Positions 1 through 8,650 of a stretch of 64,000 bases of DNA are shown piece after piece. The notes below the pieces were generated by a model. The model was not told the origin of the DNA. It searched no databases and saw nothing but the letters and a program-made list of their open reading frames with translations. The stretch lies in contig NZ_FNPW01000002.1 in NCBI RefSeq assembly GCF_900107395.1, forward strand, positions 377,826 through 441,825, given 5' to 3'. The translations under genes were made by a program, and so were the position numbers. Position 1 is the stretch's first letter. Each line of letters begins with the position of its first letter. The stretch comes from Pseudomonas sp. NFIX28 (GTDB lineage Bacteria; Pseudomonadota; Gammaproteobacteria; Pseudomonadales; Pseudomonadaceae).

Positions 1-1287
1 GCCCACGGCAATCTGCACGCCCTGGCCGAGCAGCGCGCGGTTCAGGCGCAGGGTGTCGAAACCTTCCGGCAGTTCGACCCACAGCATGAACCCGCCCTGC
101 GGTCGGCTGGCGCGGGTGCCGGCGGGGAAGTAGCGGCTGACCCAGTCGATCATCAGGTCGCGGTTGCGCTGGTATTGGGTGCGCAGGCGCCGCAGGTGCG
201 GCTCGAAATTGCCGCTCTTGAGGAACTCGGCGATGGCGATCTGCGGCTGCGGCGCGGTGGAGCCGGTGCTGATGTACTTCATGTGCAGCACCCGTTCCAG
301 GTAGCGCCCGGGGGCGACCCAGCCAATGCGCAGCCCCGGCGCCAGGGTCTTGGAGAAGGAACTGCACAGCAGCACCCGGCCATCGTCATCGAACGACTTG
401 ATGGTCCGCGGGCGCGGGTAGGTGTAGGACAGCTCGCCATACACATCGTCTTCGATGATCGCCACGTCAAAGCGCTGGGCCAGGGTCAGCAGGGCCCGCT
501 TGCGCGACTCCGGCATGATATAGCCCAGCGGGTTGTTGCAGTTGGGGGTCAACTGTATGGCCTTGATCGGCCATTGCTCCAGGGCCAGTTCGAGGGCGTC
601 GAGGCTGATGCCGGTGAGCGGGTCGGTGGGGATTTCCAGGGCTTTCATGCCCAGGCCCTTGAGGGTCTGCATGGCGCCGTGAAAGCTCGGCGAGTCGACG
701 GCGACGATATCCCCGGGCTCGCAGGTAGCGCGGATGCTGGTGGACAAGGCTTCATGACAGCCGGTGGTGATCACCAGGTCGTTGGCGCCGATCTGGCAGC
801 CGGAATCGAGCATCAGGCGCGCCAGTTGTTCACGCAGTTCGTGCACACCGTAGATGGTGTCGTAATACAGGCCGGGCATGTCCTGGCGCCGGCTGATGCG
901 GGCCAGCCCGCGCAGCAGGGGCTTGAGGGTCGGGCTGGTGACGTCGGGCATGCCGCGGCCCAGCTGGACGATGTCCTTGCGCGGCACGCTGCGGATCAGC
1001 TCCAGCACCTGGTCCCACTGCGAAATCTCCACCGGCCGCTGCGCCGGCCGGCCCACCGCGGGCAATGCCGGCAACTCGCGACTGACCGGCACGAAATAAC
1101 CGGACTTGGGCTTGGGCGTCGCCAGGCCGCTGTCTTCCAGCATCCGATAAGCCTGCTGCACGGTACTCAGGCTGACCCCGTGTTCGACGCTCAAGGCGCG
1201 CACCGACGGCAGCCGGTCGCCGGGGCGATAGAAGCCTTGTTCGATACGGGTGCCCAGCAGTTCGGCGAGATTGACATACAGGGTCAT
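1..1287 (-). CDS. MocR-type regulator (GntR HTH plus aminotransferase fold), 3' end outside the window
   Basis: The visible 429 residues begin with a GntR-type winged helix (residues 1-70, with the motif RLPSVRALS) followed by a fold-type I aminotransferase domain. The PLP-lysine region is visible as SFSKTLAPGLRIGW, and NCNNPLG is the substrate-loop motif. MocR proteins use PLP as a co-effector and usually control a divergent or adjacent gene. Here the divergent neighbour is a small DUF1127 gene, with CTGTA-type repeats between the two. The stop codon lies beyond base 1. The target pathway cannot be told from the sequence; polyamine or amino-acid metabolism is only suggested by the neighbours. 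Confidence 0.88.
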   Translation of the reverse strand, partial: MTLYVNLAELLGTRIEQGFYRPGDRLPSVRALSVEHGVSLSTVQQAYRMLEDSGLATPKPKSGYFVPVSRELPALPAVGRPAQRPVEISQWDQVLELIRSVPRKDIVQLGRGMPDVTSPTLKPLLRGLARISRRQDMPGLYYDTIYGVHELREQLARLMLDSGCQIGANDLVITTGCHEALSTSIRATCEPGDIVAVDSPSFHGAMQTLKGLGMKALEIPTDPLTGISLDALELALEQWPIKAIQLTPNCNNPLGYIMPESRKRALLTLAQRFDVAIIEDDVYGELSYTYPRPRTIKSFDDDGRVLLCSSFSKTLAPGLRIGWVAPGRYLERVLHMKYISTGSTAPQPQIAIAEFLKSGNFEPHLRRLRTQYQRNRDLMIDWVSRYFPAGTRASRPQGGFMLWVELPEGFDTLRLNRALLGQGVQIAVG

Positions 1288-1320
1288 GGCGCAGCCTCGG
1301 GATAATTGATTCGGGTGACC

Positions 1321-1407
1321 AGTACAGATGGCGCAAAATTACAGGATTCAGCCCGGATAGGGGAAATTCTGTATGGAAATAATAGCGGCTCTTTGAATCT
1401 GTAATGG
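1321..1407. promoter_or_regulatory. candidate operator array between the MocR gene and the DUF1127 gene
   Basis: Copies of a CTGTA/TACAG core recur here: AGTACAGATGG at 1321, ATTACAGGATTCA at 1338-1350, TTCTGTATGG at 1367 and TGAATCTGTAATGG at 1394-1407. The 1338-1350 and 1394-1405 copies are inverted repeats of each other apart from one extra base. MocR dimers typically bind paired sites of this kind in the divergent promoter, so this is the likely operator. No binding data are available. Confidence 0.45.
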
Positions 1408-1467
1408 TTTTTGGCACCCGCGCATGATGTCTGCTCATAGCGACCCAAGTAAACAGGAGCAGCAAAA

Positions 1468-1713
1468 ATGAACGGCTTGAGCGATGTGCGTCTGTCGTTA
1501 CACAGTCAGGAACTGGCGGCTGGGCAGGAGCGGGCAGCAGGGGCGACGTCCGCGCGCAATGCGCCATCCGGCCTCGGCGCCTGGGGCCTGTACTGGCATC
1601 GACTGCGTACACGCAAGGCGCTGCTTGAACTGAGTACCGAACAGTTGCGCGATATCGGCCTGAGTCGCGAACAGGCGCGGCAGGAAGGGCTCAAGCCGTT
1701 CTGGCGGCTTTGA
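1468..1713 (+). CDS. small DUF1127 (YjiS-like) protein
   Basis: This is an 81-residue protein whose C-terminal half has the DUF1127 pattern: aromatic and basic residues (YWHRLRTRKALLELS) followed by TEQLRDIGLSREQARQE. Proteins of this family are small, arginine-rich and common in pseudomonads; some have been linked to RNA turnover or phosphate and carbon metabolism, but the role of this one is not known. An AGGAGCA ribosome site precedes the ATG. It is divergent from the MocR gene and is followed by a strong terminator, so it is probably monocistronic and a likely target of that regulator. Confidence 0.8.
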   Translation: MNGLSDVRLSLHSQELAAGQERAAGATSARNAPSGLGAWGLYWHRLRTRKALLELSTEQLRDIGLSREQARQEGLKPFWRL

Positions 1714-1727
1714 AAGTCCCCGCGGTT

Positions 1728-1856
1728 TAGCCGCTGGCGCAGCCTGCGATCGGTTGCGCGGCAACCGCAAAAGGCCGCATCCGATTTCACAGGAAACCGG
1801 ATGCGGCCTTTTTTTCGCCTGCTGCGCAGTCGATCGCAGCCTGGCGCCAGCGGCTA
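1728..1856. repeat. REP-like inverted repeat enclosing a terminator
   Basis: The arm at 1728-1752 begins TAGCCGCTGGCGC and ends CTGCGATCG. The arm at 1831-1856 is its near-perfect reverse complement. The pair resembles the GTAGCCGCTGCCGA-type palindrome also seen at 57561-57669. Between the arms lies an intrinsic terminator, so the element may have been placed, or kept, around it. Confidence 0.65.
1769..1815. terminator. bidirectional intrinsic terminator
   Basis: The stem AAAAGGCCGCATCCG pairs with CGGATGCGGCCTTTT around a 14-base loop and has T-rich and A-rich flanks on both sides. It can end transcription of the convergent DUF1127 gene and the FAD oxidoreductase gene. Confidence 0.85.
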
Positions 1857-1861
1857 CAGGT

Positions 1862-3175
1862 TCAGACCAGCTCTTTCAACCGATGCCAGAGCATCCCCAG
1901 TGCCAGCAGCGGCGAGCGCAGGTGCTTGCCGCCTGGGAAGGTGATGTGCGGGACCTGGGCGAACAGGTCGAAACCGCCGCTCTGTTGGCCGCTGATGGCT
2001 TCGGCCAGCAACTTGCCGGCCAGGTGCGTGGCATTCACCCCGTGGCCCGAATAGGCCTGGGCGTAATACACATTGGGCTGGTCCTTGAGGCGGCCGATCT
2101 GCGGCAGGCGGTTGGCGCCGATGCCGATCATGCCGCCCCACTGATAGTCGATCCTTACTGCTGCCAGCTGCGGGAATACCTGCAGCATCTTCGGGCGCAT
2201 ATAAGCGGCGATGTCTTGTGGGTCGCGGCCGGAATAATGGCAGGCACCGCCGAACAGCAGGCGGCGGTCAGCCGAAAGGCGGTAGTAATCCAGGGCCACG
2301 CGCTGGTCGCAGACCGCCATGTTCTGTGGCAACAGGGAATGGGCCAGCTCCTCGCTCAAGGGTTCGGTGGCGATGATGTAGCTGCCGGCCGGCAGGACCT
2401 TGCCACCCAGTTGCGGGTTGAGGTCGTTGAGGTAGGCGTTGCACCCCAGCACCAGGGTGTTGGCGCGCACCGCACCCTGGGCGGTATGGACCTTGATCTG
2501 CGGCCCGTAGTCGATGCGGGTCGCGGCCGAGTGTTCGAACAGGCGTACGCCCAGCTGTTGCGCCACTGCGGCTTCGCCCAGGGCCAGGTTCAACGGATGC
2601 AGGTGGCCGGAGCCCATGTCGATCAGGCCGCCGACATATCGGTCGGAGCCCACCACGCTGTGCATTTCATCGGCTTGCAGCAGGCGTGTTTCATGGCGAT
2701 AGCCCAGGTCGCGCAACTCCTGGGCATCTTCGGCGAAACCTTCGAGGTCGCGCGGTTTGTTGGCCAGGTCGCAATAGCCCCAGGTCAGGTCGCAGGGAAT
2801 TTGGAAATGCTCGATGCGTTGGCGGACGATTTCCACCGCTTCCAGGCCCATCAGTTTCATCTGGCGTACGCCGTCTTCGCCGATGATGGGGGCGAATTGT
2901 TCGAGGCCGTGACCCACCCCGCGAATCAATTGCCCGCCGTTGCGCCCGCTGGCGCCCCAGCCGATCTTGCGCGCCTCCAGCACAATCACGCTGAGCCCGC
3001 GCTCGGCCAGCTCGATTGCGGTGTTGAGCCCGGAGAAGCCGCCGCCAACCACGCATACGTCCGCCGTATGCTCGCCAGCCAGCGCCGGATAGTCGGGCTG
3101 CGGCAGGCTGCTGGCGGCGTAATAGGAAGCGGGGTGCGAATGGCCTGGCCCCGACGGCTGAACACGGGTGTTCAT
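1862..3175 (-). CDS. FAD-dependent amine oxidoreductase, PauB4/PuuB-like
   Basis: This 437-residue protein of the DAO (DadA/PuuB/OrdL) family has an N-terminal dinucleotide-binding motif, VVGGGFSGLNTAIELAERG, and the adjacent GASGRNGGQ flavin signature. P. aeruginosa carries the gamma-glutamylputrescine oxidoreductase gene pauB4 at this position beside dadR, so oxidation of gamma-glutamylated polyamines is the best guess. I chose the ATG at 3175 because an AGGA ribosome site lies 8 bases upstream; a second ATG at 3184 is possible. The presence of pauR about 4 kb away supports a polyamine role. A general D-amino-acid or glycine oxidase is the alternative. Confidence 0.8.
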   Translation of the reverse strand: MNTRVQPSGPGHSHPASYYAASSLPQPDYPALAGEHTADVCVVGGGFSGLNTAIELAERGLSVIVLEARKIGWGASGRNGGQLIRGVGHGLEQFAPIIGEDGVRQMKLMGLEAVEIVRQRIEHFQIPCDLTWGYCDLANKPRDLEGFAEDAQELRDLGYRHETRLLQADEMHSVVGSDRYVGGLIDMGSGHLHPLNLALGEAAVAQQLGVRLFEHSAATRIDYGPQIKVHTAQGAVRANTLVLGCNAYLNDLNPQLGGKVLPAGSYIIATEPLSEELAHSLLPQNMAVCDQRVALDYYRLSADRRLLFGGACHYSGRDPQDIAAYMRPKMLQVFPQLAAVRIDYQWGGMIGIGANRLPQIGRLKDQPNVYYAQAYSGHGVNATHLAGKLLAEAISGQQSGGFDLFAQVPHITFPGGKHLRSPLLALGMLWHRLKELV

Positions 3176-3324
3176 GTGGATCATCCTGATTCGTAGTGTT
3201 TGGAAAATTTGACGGAGCATAAGCCGGACCTTTCCGGCGCGGCAACACTGGTCGGCCAGTGCTGTCTGCAACAAGGCTTTTAGGGCAGAATCGCCGCTTC
3301 CCCATACCCCCGGTAAACGCTCCG

Positions 3325-3678
3325 ATGAGCTGCAACAGCCAGAAAATCCGCATGCTCCGACAGCAGATCCCCTCGTTCGAATGCGTGCCCGGCTGTCATG
3401 ACTGCTGCGGCCCGGTTACCACCTCGACCGAAGAAATGTCGCGCCTGCCGCGCAAGACCCGGGCCGAGCAGGACGCGGCGATGGAGGAGCTGAACTGTGT
3501 GCACCTGGGGCCCAACGGCTGCACGGTGTATGACGAGCGGCCGCTGATCTGCCGCCTGTTCGGCACCACGCCGAGCCTGCCATGCCCCAACGGTCGGCGT
3601 CCGGTGGAAATGATCCACCCGCGGGTGGAAAAACAGATCCATGAATACATGGCGAGCACCCGGCAGGTGCTGGTCTGA
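3325..3678 (+). CDS. YkgJ-family cysteine-cluster protein
   Basis: This 117-residue protein has the conserved cysteine array of the YkgJ (zinc or iron-chelating) family: CVPGCHDCCGP near the N-terminus, then NCVHL, NGCTVYDERPLICRLFG and a final PCPNG. The cysteines are presumed to bind iron-sulfur or zinc; the biological role is undefined. The ribosome site before this ATG is weak and the start is uncertain. It stands alone between the divergent FAD oxidoreductase gene and a REP pair. Confidence 0.75.
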   Translation: MSCNSQKIRMLRQQIPSFECVPGCHDCCGPVTTSTEEMSRLPRKTRAEQDAAMEELNCVHLGPNGCTVYDERPLICRLFGTTPSLPCPNGRRPVEMIHPRVEKQIHEYMASTRQVLV

Positions 3679-3687
3679 CCCGAAGCC

Positions 3688-3761
3688 ATCGCGGGCAAGC
3701 CTCGCTCCTACAGATTGCACCGGTCCCGTAGGAGCGGCCGGTCGACGCTCGATTGCCCGCG
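3688..3761. repeat. paired REP elements
   Basis: The arm at 3688-3712 (ATCGCGGGCAAGCCTCGCTCC) faces an arm at 3728-3761 that starts GTAGGAGCGGCC and ends ATTGCCCGCG. Together they form a hairpin-capable pair between convergent genes. The second arm carries an insert containing GTCGACGCTCG that is also found at 10597-10633. Confidence 0.75.
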
Positions 3762-3801
3762 TAGCGATTACCCTGACAACACTGGTCTCAGCTCGTTGTA
3801 G

Positions 3802-4290
3802 TCAATCCGGAATCGGCAGGTTCAGGCTCTCTTTCACCTCTTCCATCACGATATAGCTCTTGGACTCACGCACGTGGGGCAGCTTGAGCAGGATGTCGCC
3901 CAGCAGTTTGCGGTACGAGGCCATTTCGGATATCCGTGCCTTCACCAGATAGTCAAAGTCCCCCGACACCAGGTGGCATTCCAGTACGTGAGGCAGCTTC
4001 AGCACGGCACGGCGAAATTCCTCGAAGGTGTCGCCGGACTTGTAGTCCAGGCTGATCTCGACGAACACCAGCAGGCTGCCCTTGAGGTGCTGCGGGTTGA
4101 GCCGGGCGTTGTAGCCCATGATGATGCCTTCGCGCTCCAGGCGGCGGACCCGTTCGGTGCACGGCGTGGTCGACAGCCCGACCTTCTCCCCGAGCTCGGT
4201 AAAAGAGATGCGTCCATCTGCCTGCAGGATGCGCAAGATATTGCGATCTATCTTGTCTAGCTCGCGCTTTGTCTGATGGTTGGTACGCAT
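3802..4290 (-). CDS. dadR: Lrp/AsnC-type regulator of D-alanine catabolism
   Basis: This 162-residue Lrp-family protein has an N-terminal AsnC-type helix-turn-helix (residues 12-60, including GRISFTELGEKVGLSTTPCTERVRRLE) and a C-terminal RAM/ligand-binding domain. It is divergent from dadA. In P. aeruginosa the orthologue (DadR, PA5308) activates the dad operon in response to L-alanine. The intergenic dyads at 4323-4380 are candidate operators. Length and start fit the family. Confidence 0.93.
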   Translation of the reverse strand: MRTNHQTKRELDKIDRNILRILQADGRISFTELGEKVGLSTTPCTERVRRLEREGIIMGYNARLNPQHLKGSLLVFVEISLDYKSGDTFEEFRRAVLKLPHVLECHLVSGDFDYLVKARISEMASYRKLLGDILLKLPHVRESKSYIVMEEVKESLNLPIPD

Positions 4291-4322
4291 AGGGGATGCG
4301 CCTCCGTGAAAAGGGTTTTTGC

Positions 4323-4380
4323 CGAGAATTCTCGCCAAATATAGGCGTTTATATAGTGAAAAGCACTGGTCATTGCTTTT
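4323..4380. promoter_or_regulatory. candidate DadR operators upstream of dadA
   Basis: A perfect 12-base palindrome, CGAGAATTCTCG, lies at 4323-4334. A second dyad pairs AAAAGCA (4359-4365) with TGCTTTT (4374-4380), and a TATACT -10-like hexamer follows at 4381-4386. Lrp-family proteins bind AT-rich dyads of this size, so the two are likely DadR sites controlling both divergent genes. Confidence 0.45.
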
Positions 4381-4446
4381 TATACTGCGCGCATCTTCGC
4401 TCTGAATAACAAACGTCAGCGGTTGTCCGCGATGAGGGATATGAAA

Positions 4447-5748
4447 ATGCGCGTTCTGGTCTTGGGTAGCGGCGTAATCGGTACCACCAGTGCCTACTAT
4501 CTGGCCCGTGCCGGTTTCGAAGTGACTGTTGTCGACCGTCAGCCGGCCGTAGCCATGGAAACCAGCTTCGCCAACGCTGGCCAGGTTTCGCCCGGTTATG
4601 CCTCGCCCTGGGCCGCGCCGGGCGTGCCGCTCAAGGCCATCAAGTGGCTGCTGCAACGCCACGCGCCGCTGGCGATCAAGGCCACCGCCGACATCGACCA
4701 ATACCTGTGGATGGCGCAGATGCTGCGCAACTGCACCGCTGCCCGCTACGCCGTGAACAAGGAGCGCATGGTCCGCTTGTCCGAGTACAGCCGCGACTGC
4801 CTCGACGAGTTGCGCCTGGAGACCGGCATCGCCTACGAAGGCCGCAGCCTGGGCACCACCCAGCTGTTCCGTACCCAGGCGCAACTGGATGGTGCGGCCA
4901 AGGATATCGCCGTGCTCAAGGAGTCCGGCGTGCCATTCGAGTTGCTGGACCGCGAGGGCATCGCCCGCGTCGAGCCGGCCCTGGGTCAGGTCACCGACAT
5001 CCTGGCCGGTGCCCTGCGCCTGCCGAACGACCAGACCGGCGACTGCCAGATCTTCACCACGCGCCTGGCGCAAATGTGCATCAAGCTGGGCGTGGAATTC
5101 CGTTTCGAACAGGACATCCAGCGCCTTGATTACGCCGGTGACCGCATCAACGGCGTATGGATCGACGGCAAGCTGGAAACCGCCGACCGCTACGTGCTGG
5201 CCCTGGGCAGCTATTCGCCGCAACTGCTCAAGCCGCTGGGCATCAAGGCCCCGGTGTATCCGCTCAAGGGTTACTCGTTGACCGTGCCGATCACCAACCC
5301 GGCGATGGCTCCGACTTCGACCATCCTCGACGAAACCTACAAGGTCGCGATCACCCGTTTCGACAACCGTATTCGTGTTGGCGGCATGGCGGAAATCGCC
5401 GGTTTTGACCTCTCGCTGAACCCGCGTCGGCGTGAAACGCTGGAGATGATCGTCAACGATCTTTATCCTCAGGGCGGTGACCTGTCCCAGGCCAGTTTCT
5501 GGACCGGCCTGCGTCCTACCACCCCGGACGGCACGCCTATCGTCGGCGCCACGCCAATGCGCAACCTGTTCCTGAATACGGGCCACGGCACGCTTGGCTG
5601 GACCATGGCCTGTGGTTCCGGTCGTCTGCTGGCCGATCTGATGGCGAAGAAAAAGCCGCAGATCAGCGCCGAAGGTCTCGATATTTCTCGTTACGGTAAT
5701 CCTCAGGAGCCTGCAAAACATGTCAATCCAGCGCCAGCTCACCAATGA
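4447..5748 (+). CDS. dadA: D-amino acid dehydrogenase small subunit
   Basis: This 433-residue flavoenzyme oxidises D-alanine and other D-amino acids to the 2-oxo acid and ammonia at the inner membrane, passing electrons to the respiratory chain. The N-terminal [19 protein letters not shown] is the FAD-binding fold, and the conserved C-terminal block [14 protein letters not shown] followed by [16 protein letters not shown] is present. The ATG at 4447 has GAGGG 8 bases upstream, whereas the ATGs at 4423 and 4441 are poorly placed. It leads an operon with a Rid gene, which overlaps its last 29 bases, and dadX. Confidence 0.96.
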   Translation: MRVLVLGSGVIGTTSAYYLARAGFEVTVVDRQPAVAMETSFANAGQVSPGYASPWAAPGVPLKAIKWLLQRHAPLAIKATADIDQYLWMAQMLRNCTAARYAVNKERMVRLSEYSRDCLDELRLETGIAYEGRSLGTTQLFRTQAQLDGAAKDIAVLKESGVPFELLDREGIARVEPALGQVTDILAGALRLPNDQTGDCQIFTTRLAQMCIKLGVEFRFEQDIQRLDYAGDRINGVWIDGKLETADRYVLALGSYSPQLLKPLGIKAPVYPLKGYSLTVPITNPAMAPTSTILDETYKVAITRFDNRIRVGGMAEIAGFDLSLNPRRRETLEMIVNDLYPQGGDLSQASFWTGLRPTTPDGTPIVGATPMRNLFLNTGHGTLGWTMACGSGRLLADLMAKKKPQISAEGLDISRYGNPQEPAKHVNPAPAHQ

Positions 5749-6073
5749 GCGCATGAGCCAGATCGTCGTTCACAGCGGTACCGTGTATCTGGCCGGGCAA
5801 GTCGGCGACGACCTGAACGCCGGGATTGAGCAGCAGACCCGCGAGACCCTCGCCAACATCGAGCGCTTGCTGGATCTGGCCGGTACCGACAAGTCGCGCT
5901 TGCTGTCGGTGACCATCTACCTGAAGGACATCGATGCGCACTTCGCCGGGATGAACAGCGTATGGGACCAGTGGCTGCCAAAAGGCGTCGCCCCAGCCCG
6001 CGCGACTGTCGAAGCCAAGCTCTGCGAACCGCAAATCCTGGTCGAGCTGTCCGTCGTGGCTGCTCTGCCTTAA
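5720..6073 (+). CDS. Rid-family (RidA/YjgF-like) deaminase
   Basis: This 117-residue Rid protein has the family signature near its C-terminus ([20 protein letters not shown]). Rid proteins hydrolyse reactive enamine/imine intermediates released by PLP or flavin enzymes. Its place between dadA and dadX suggests it clears 2-iminopropionate formed during alanine oxidation or racemisation. AGGAG lies before the ATG. The reading frame begins 29 bases inside dadA, which implies translational coupling. Confidence 0.9.
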   Translation: MSIQRQLTNERMSQIVVHSGTVYLAGQVGDDLNAGIEQQTRETLANIERLLDLAGTDKSRLLSVTIYLKDIDAHFAGMNSVWDQWLPKGVAPARATVEAKLCEPQILVELSVVAALP

Positions 6074-6164
6074 GCAAGATCCCTCTCCCGGTGCCACTGA
6101 TGGTTAACGTTGTCGGCCGGCACCGGTTTTTTCTTCCCACATGACCGCCTAGAAGTCTGCCGCC

Positions 6165-7241
6165 ATGCGTCCTGCCCGTGCCCTGATCGATCTTCAAGCC
6201 CTGCGTCACAACTACCAACTGGCCCGCGAAGCGTCGCCGGACGCCCGTGCGCTCGCGGTGATCAAGGCCGATGCCTATGGCCATGGCGCGGTGCGCTGCG
6301 CCCAGGCGCTGGAAGCCGAGGCCGACGGTTTCGCCGTGGCCTGTATCGAAGAGGCCCTGGAGTTGCGGGCGGCGGGGATTCGCGCGCCGATATTGCTGCT
6401 CGAAGGGTTTTTCGAGGCCGACGAACTGGACCTGATCGTCGAGCACGATTTCTGGTGCGTGGTGCATTCGTTGTGGCAGCTGGACGCCATCGAGCAAGCC
6501 ACGATCGCCAAACCGCTGACGGTATGGCTCAAGCTGGATTCGGGCATGCACCGCGTGGGCCTGCACCCCAAGGACTACCAGCCGGCCTATCAACGGCTGC
6601 TGGCCAGCGGCAAGGTGGCGAAGATCGTATTGATGAGCCACTTCGCCCGCGCCGACGAGCTCAGCTGCAGCAGCTGCGACGAGCAGGTCGCGGTGTTCGA
6701 GGCGGCGCGCCAGGGCTTGTCGGCCGAGATCAGCCTGCGCAATTCGCCGGCCGTGCTGGGCTGGCCGAATATCCCCAGCGACTGGGTGCGCCCCGGCATC
6801 ATGCTGTACGGCTCGACCCCGTTCGAAGAGGCGCATCCGCTGGCGGCACGTCTGCAACCGGTGATGACCCTGGAATCGAAGGTAATCTGCGTGCGCGAAT
6901 TGCCGGCCGGCGAGCCGGTGGGGTATGGCGCCAAATTCGTCACGCCACGGCCGATGCGTATCGGCGTGGTGGCCATGGGGTACGCCGACGGTTATCCGCG
7001 GCATGCGCCGACCGGTGCGCCGGTGCTGGTGGCGGGGCAGCGTACCCAGCTGCTCGGCCGGGTTTCCATGGACATGTTGTGCATCGACCTGACCGACGTG
7101 CCGCAGGCCGGGCTGGGTTCGACCGTCGAGCTGTGGGGCAGGAATATCCTCGCCAGCGAGCTGGCGGCAGCCGCCGATACCATTCCGTACCAGCTGTTTT
7201 GCAACCTGCGCCGGGTGCCGCGCATCTATTCCGAGGGCTGA
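6165..7241 (+). CDS. dadX: catabolic alanine racemase
   Basis: This 358-residue fold-type III PLP enzyme interconverts L- and D-alanine to feed DadA. The PLP lysine is K34 in [11 protein letters not shown], and the opposing catalytic tyrosine is Y254 in EPVGYGAKF. It is the third gene of the dad operon, 91 bases after the Rid gene. Location rather than sequence separates it from the biosynthetic paralogue Alr. Confidence 0.95.
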   Translation: MRPARALIDLQALRHNYQLAREASPDARALAVIKADAYGHGAVRCAQALEAEADGFAVACIEEALELRAAGIRAPILLLEGFFEADELDLIVEHDFWCVVHSLWQLDAIEQATIAKPLTVWLKLDSGMHRVGLHPKDYQPAYQRLLASGKVAKIVLMSHFARADELSCSSCDEQVAVFEAARQGLSAEISLRNSPAVLGWPNIPSDWVRPGIMLYGSTPFEEAHPLAARLQPVMTLESKVICVRELPAGEPVGYGAKFVTPRPMRIGVVAMGYADGYPRHAPTGAPVLVAGQRTQLLGRVSMDMLCIDLTDVPQAGLGSTVELWGRNILASELAAAADTIPYQLFCNLRRVPRIYSEG

Positions 7242-7369
7242 ATACCTCGATGCCGCGCCGGAAGTCGCCTTCCCCTCCGGGATTGGGGCCCAAGTGTTGT
7301 AAATACTGAACGCTATCGCCATGATAACGCTCAACTACAACAACGCCTGATCCCTAGGAGGCTGCCGCA

Positions 7370-7918
7370 TTGGACGTCGGTGAACGACTGCAATCCATCC
7401 GTAAACTCAAAGGCCTTTCCCAGCGTGAACTCGCCAAGCGCGCGGGCGTCACCAACAGCACTATTTCGATGATCGAGAAGAACAGCGTCAGCCCCTCGAT
7501 CAGTTCGCTGAGAAAGGTTCTTGGCGGCATTCCCATGTCGATGGTCGAGTTTTTTTCGGAAGAAATCCTCCAGGAAAAACCTACTCAGATCGTCTACAAA
7601 GCCAACGAGTTGATCGATATTTCCGATGGTGCGGTGACCATGAAGCTGGTCGGTCGGGCGCATCCGAGCCGGGCGATCGCTTTCCTCAACGAGATCTATC
7701 CGCCGGGTGCCGATACCGGTGAAGAAATGCTCACCCATGAAGGCGAAGAAACCGGGATTCTCGTGGAAGGACGCCTGGAACTGGTGGTAGGCCTCGAGAC
7801 ATTCGTGCTCGAAGCCGGTGACAGCTACTATTTCGAAAGCACCAAGCCGCACCGTTTCCGTAATCCCTTCGATGCCCCAGCGCGACTAATCAGCGCAGCC
7901 ACGCCCGCGAACTTCTAA
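7370..7918 (+). CDS. pauR: XRE-cupin regulator, PauR/PuuR-like
   Basis: This 182-residue protein has an N-terminal XRE helix-turn-helix (residues 5-60, with QRELAKRAGVTNSTISMIEKN) and a C-terminal cupin sensor domain. It matches the repressor of polyamine catabolism, PauR (PA5301), in length, architecture and position after dadX. The start is TTG, preceded by a perfect AGGAGG 8 bases upstream; no closer in-frame ATG exists. The expected ligand is putrescine or another polyamine. A PauB4-like oxidase gene lies 4 kb upstream. Confidence 0.88.
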   Translation: MDVGERLQSIRKLKGLSQRELAKRAGVTNSTISMIEKNSVSPSISSLRKVLGGIPMSMVEFFSEEILQEKPTQIVYKANELIDISDGAVTMKLVGRAHPSRAIAFLNEIYPPGADTGEEMLTHEGEETGILVEGRLELVVGLETFVLEAGDSYYFESTKPHRFRNPFDAPARLISAATPANF

Positions 7919-8089
7919 TAGAAGAGGCGTCCTGCAAGGATTGCAGCGGTGCCCGAAGCAGCCTTTTGCCCTGCTCTAATTCCCCTTTGAATCTAGGGTT
8001 GTTTCGGAGTGACGGGCTAACCGTTATACTTGCGCCCGCCCGCGAAACCGTGGCCGTGGGCGTGACTAGCCACCATTGAGGGTGTACGC

Positions 8090-8515
8090 GTGAACCTAAT
8101 TATGAAAATGCTGGCTGCACCAGCAACCGTATTGGCCCTCTGGGCTGTCAGCGCTCAAGCTGCAACCAACGACGACATTGCCAAGCGCCTCGAGCCGGTT
8201 GGCCAGGTCTGCGTCCAGGGGCAGGAATGCAAGGGCATGGAAGTCGCTGTTGCCGCAGGTGGCGGCGGTGCGAAGACTCCAGACGAAGTGATCGCCAAGC
8301 ATTGCAATGCTTGCCACGGCTCCGGCCTGCTGGGAGCGCCGAAAATCGGCGACGCCGCAGCCTGGAAAGAACGTGCCGATCACCAGGGCGGCCTCGACGG
8401 CCTGCTGGCCAAGGCCATCACTGGCTTGAACGCAATGCCGCCTAAAGGCACTTGCGCCGACTGCTCCGACGACGAGCTCAAAGGCGCCATCCAGAAAATG
8501 TCCGGCTTGAAATAA
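8090..8515 (+). CDS. cycB: cytochrome c5
   Basis: This 141-residue periplasmic monohaem cytochrome starts at GTG behind GAGGG. A signal peptide ends at SAQA (about residue 24). The haem site is C72-x-x-C75-H76 in KHCNACHG, and the methionine ligand is probably in NAMPPKG. The C-terminal CADC is the pair that forms the disulfide typical of cytochrome c5. An extra cysteine pair, VCVQGQEC, lies in the N-terminal extension. The role is small electron carrier in respiration. A terminator follows directly. Confidence 0.9.
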   Translation: MNLIMKMLAAPATVLALWAVSAQAATNDDIAKRLEPVGQVCVQGQECKGMEVAVAAGGGGAKTPDEVIAKHCNACHGSGLLGAPKIGDAAAWKERADHQGGLDGLLAKAITGLNAMPPKGTCADCSDDELKGAIQKMSGLK

Positions 8516-8530
8516 GCCTGCATTTTCCGC

Positions 8531-8558
8531 AAAAAAGCCGCTTACGAGCGGCTTTTTT
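8531..8558 (+). terminator. intrinsic terminator of cycB
   Basis: AAAAAAGCCGCT pairs with AGCGGCTTTTTT around a TACG tetraloop, 16 bases after the cycB stop. Confidence 0.93.
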
Positions 8559-8650
8559 CATGCCTGCGATTCGGCTGGGACTGTTCATCGCGGCGAAGAC
8601 CCGGCAAGCTCGATCCAACCTCAATTCATGGAAGGCTTCAGGAGGATCGG

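Noticed and set aside
175..1305. 376-codon plus-strand frame opposite the MocR gene
   Set aside because: It is the antisense shadow of the MocR coding strand, with Gln/Arg/His-rich low-complexity text typical of GC-rich reverse frames.
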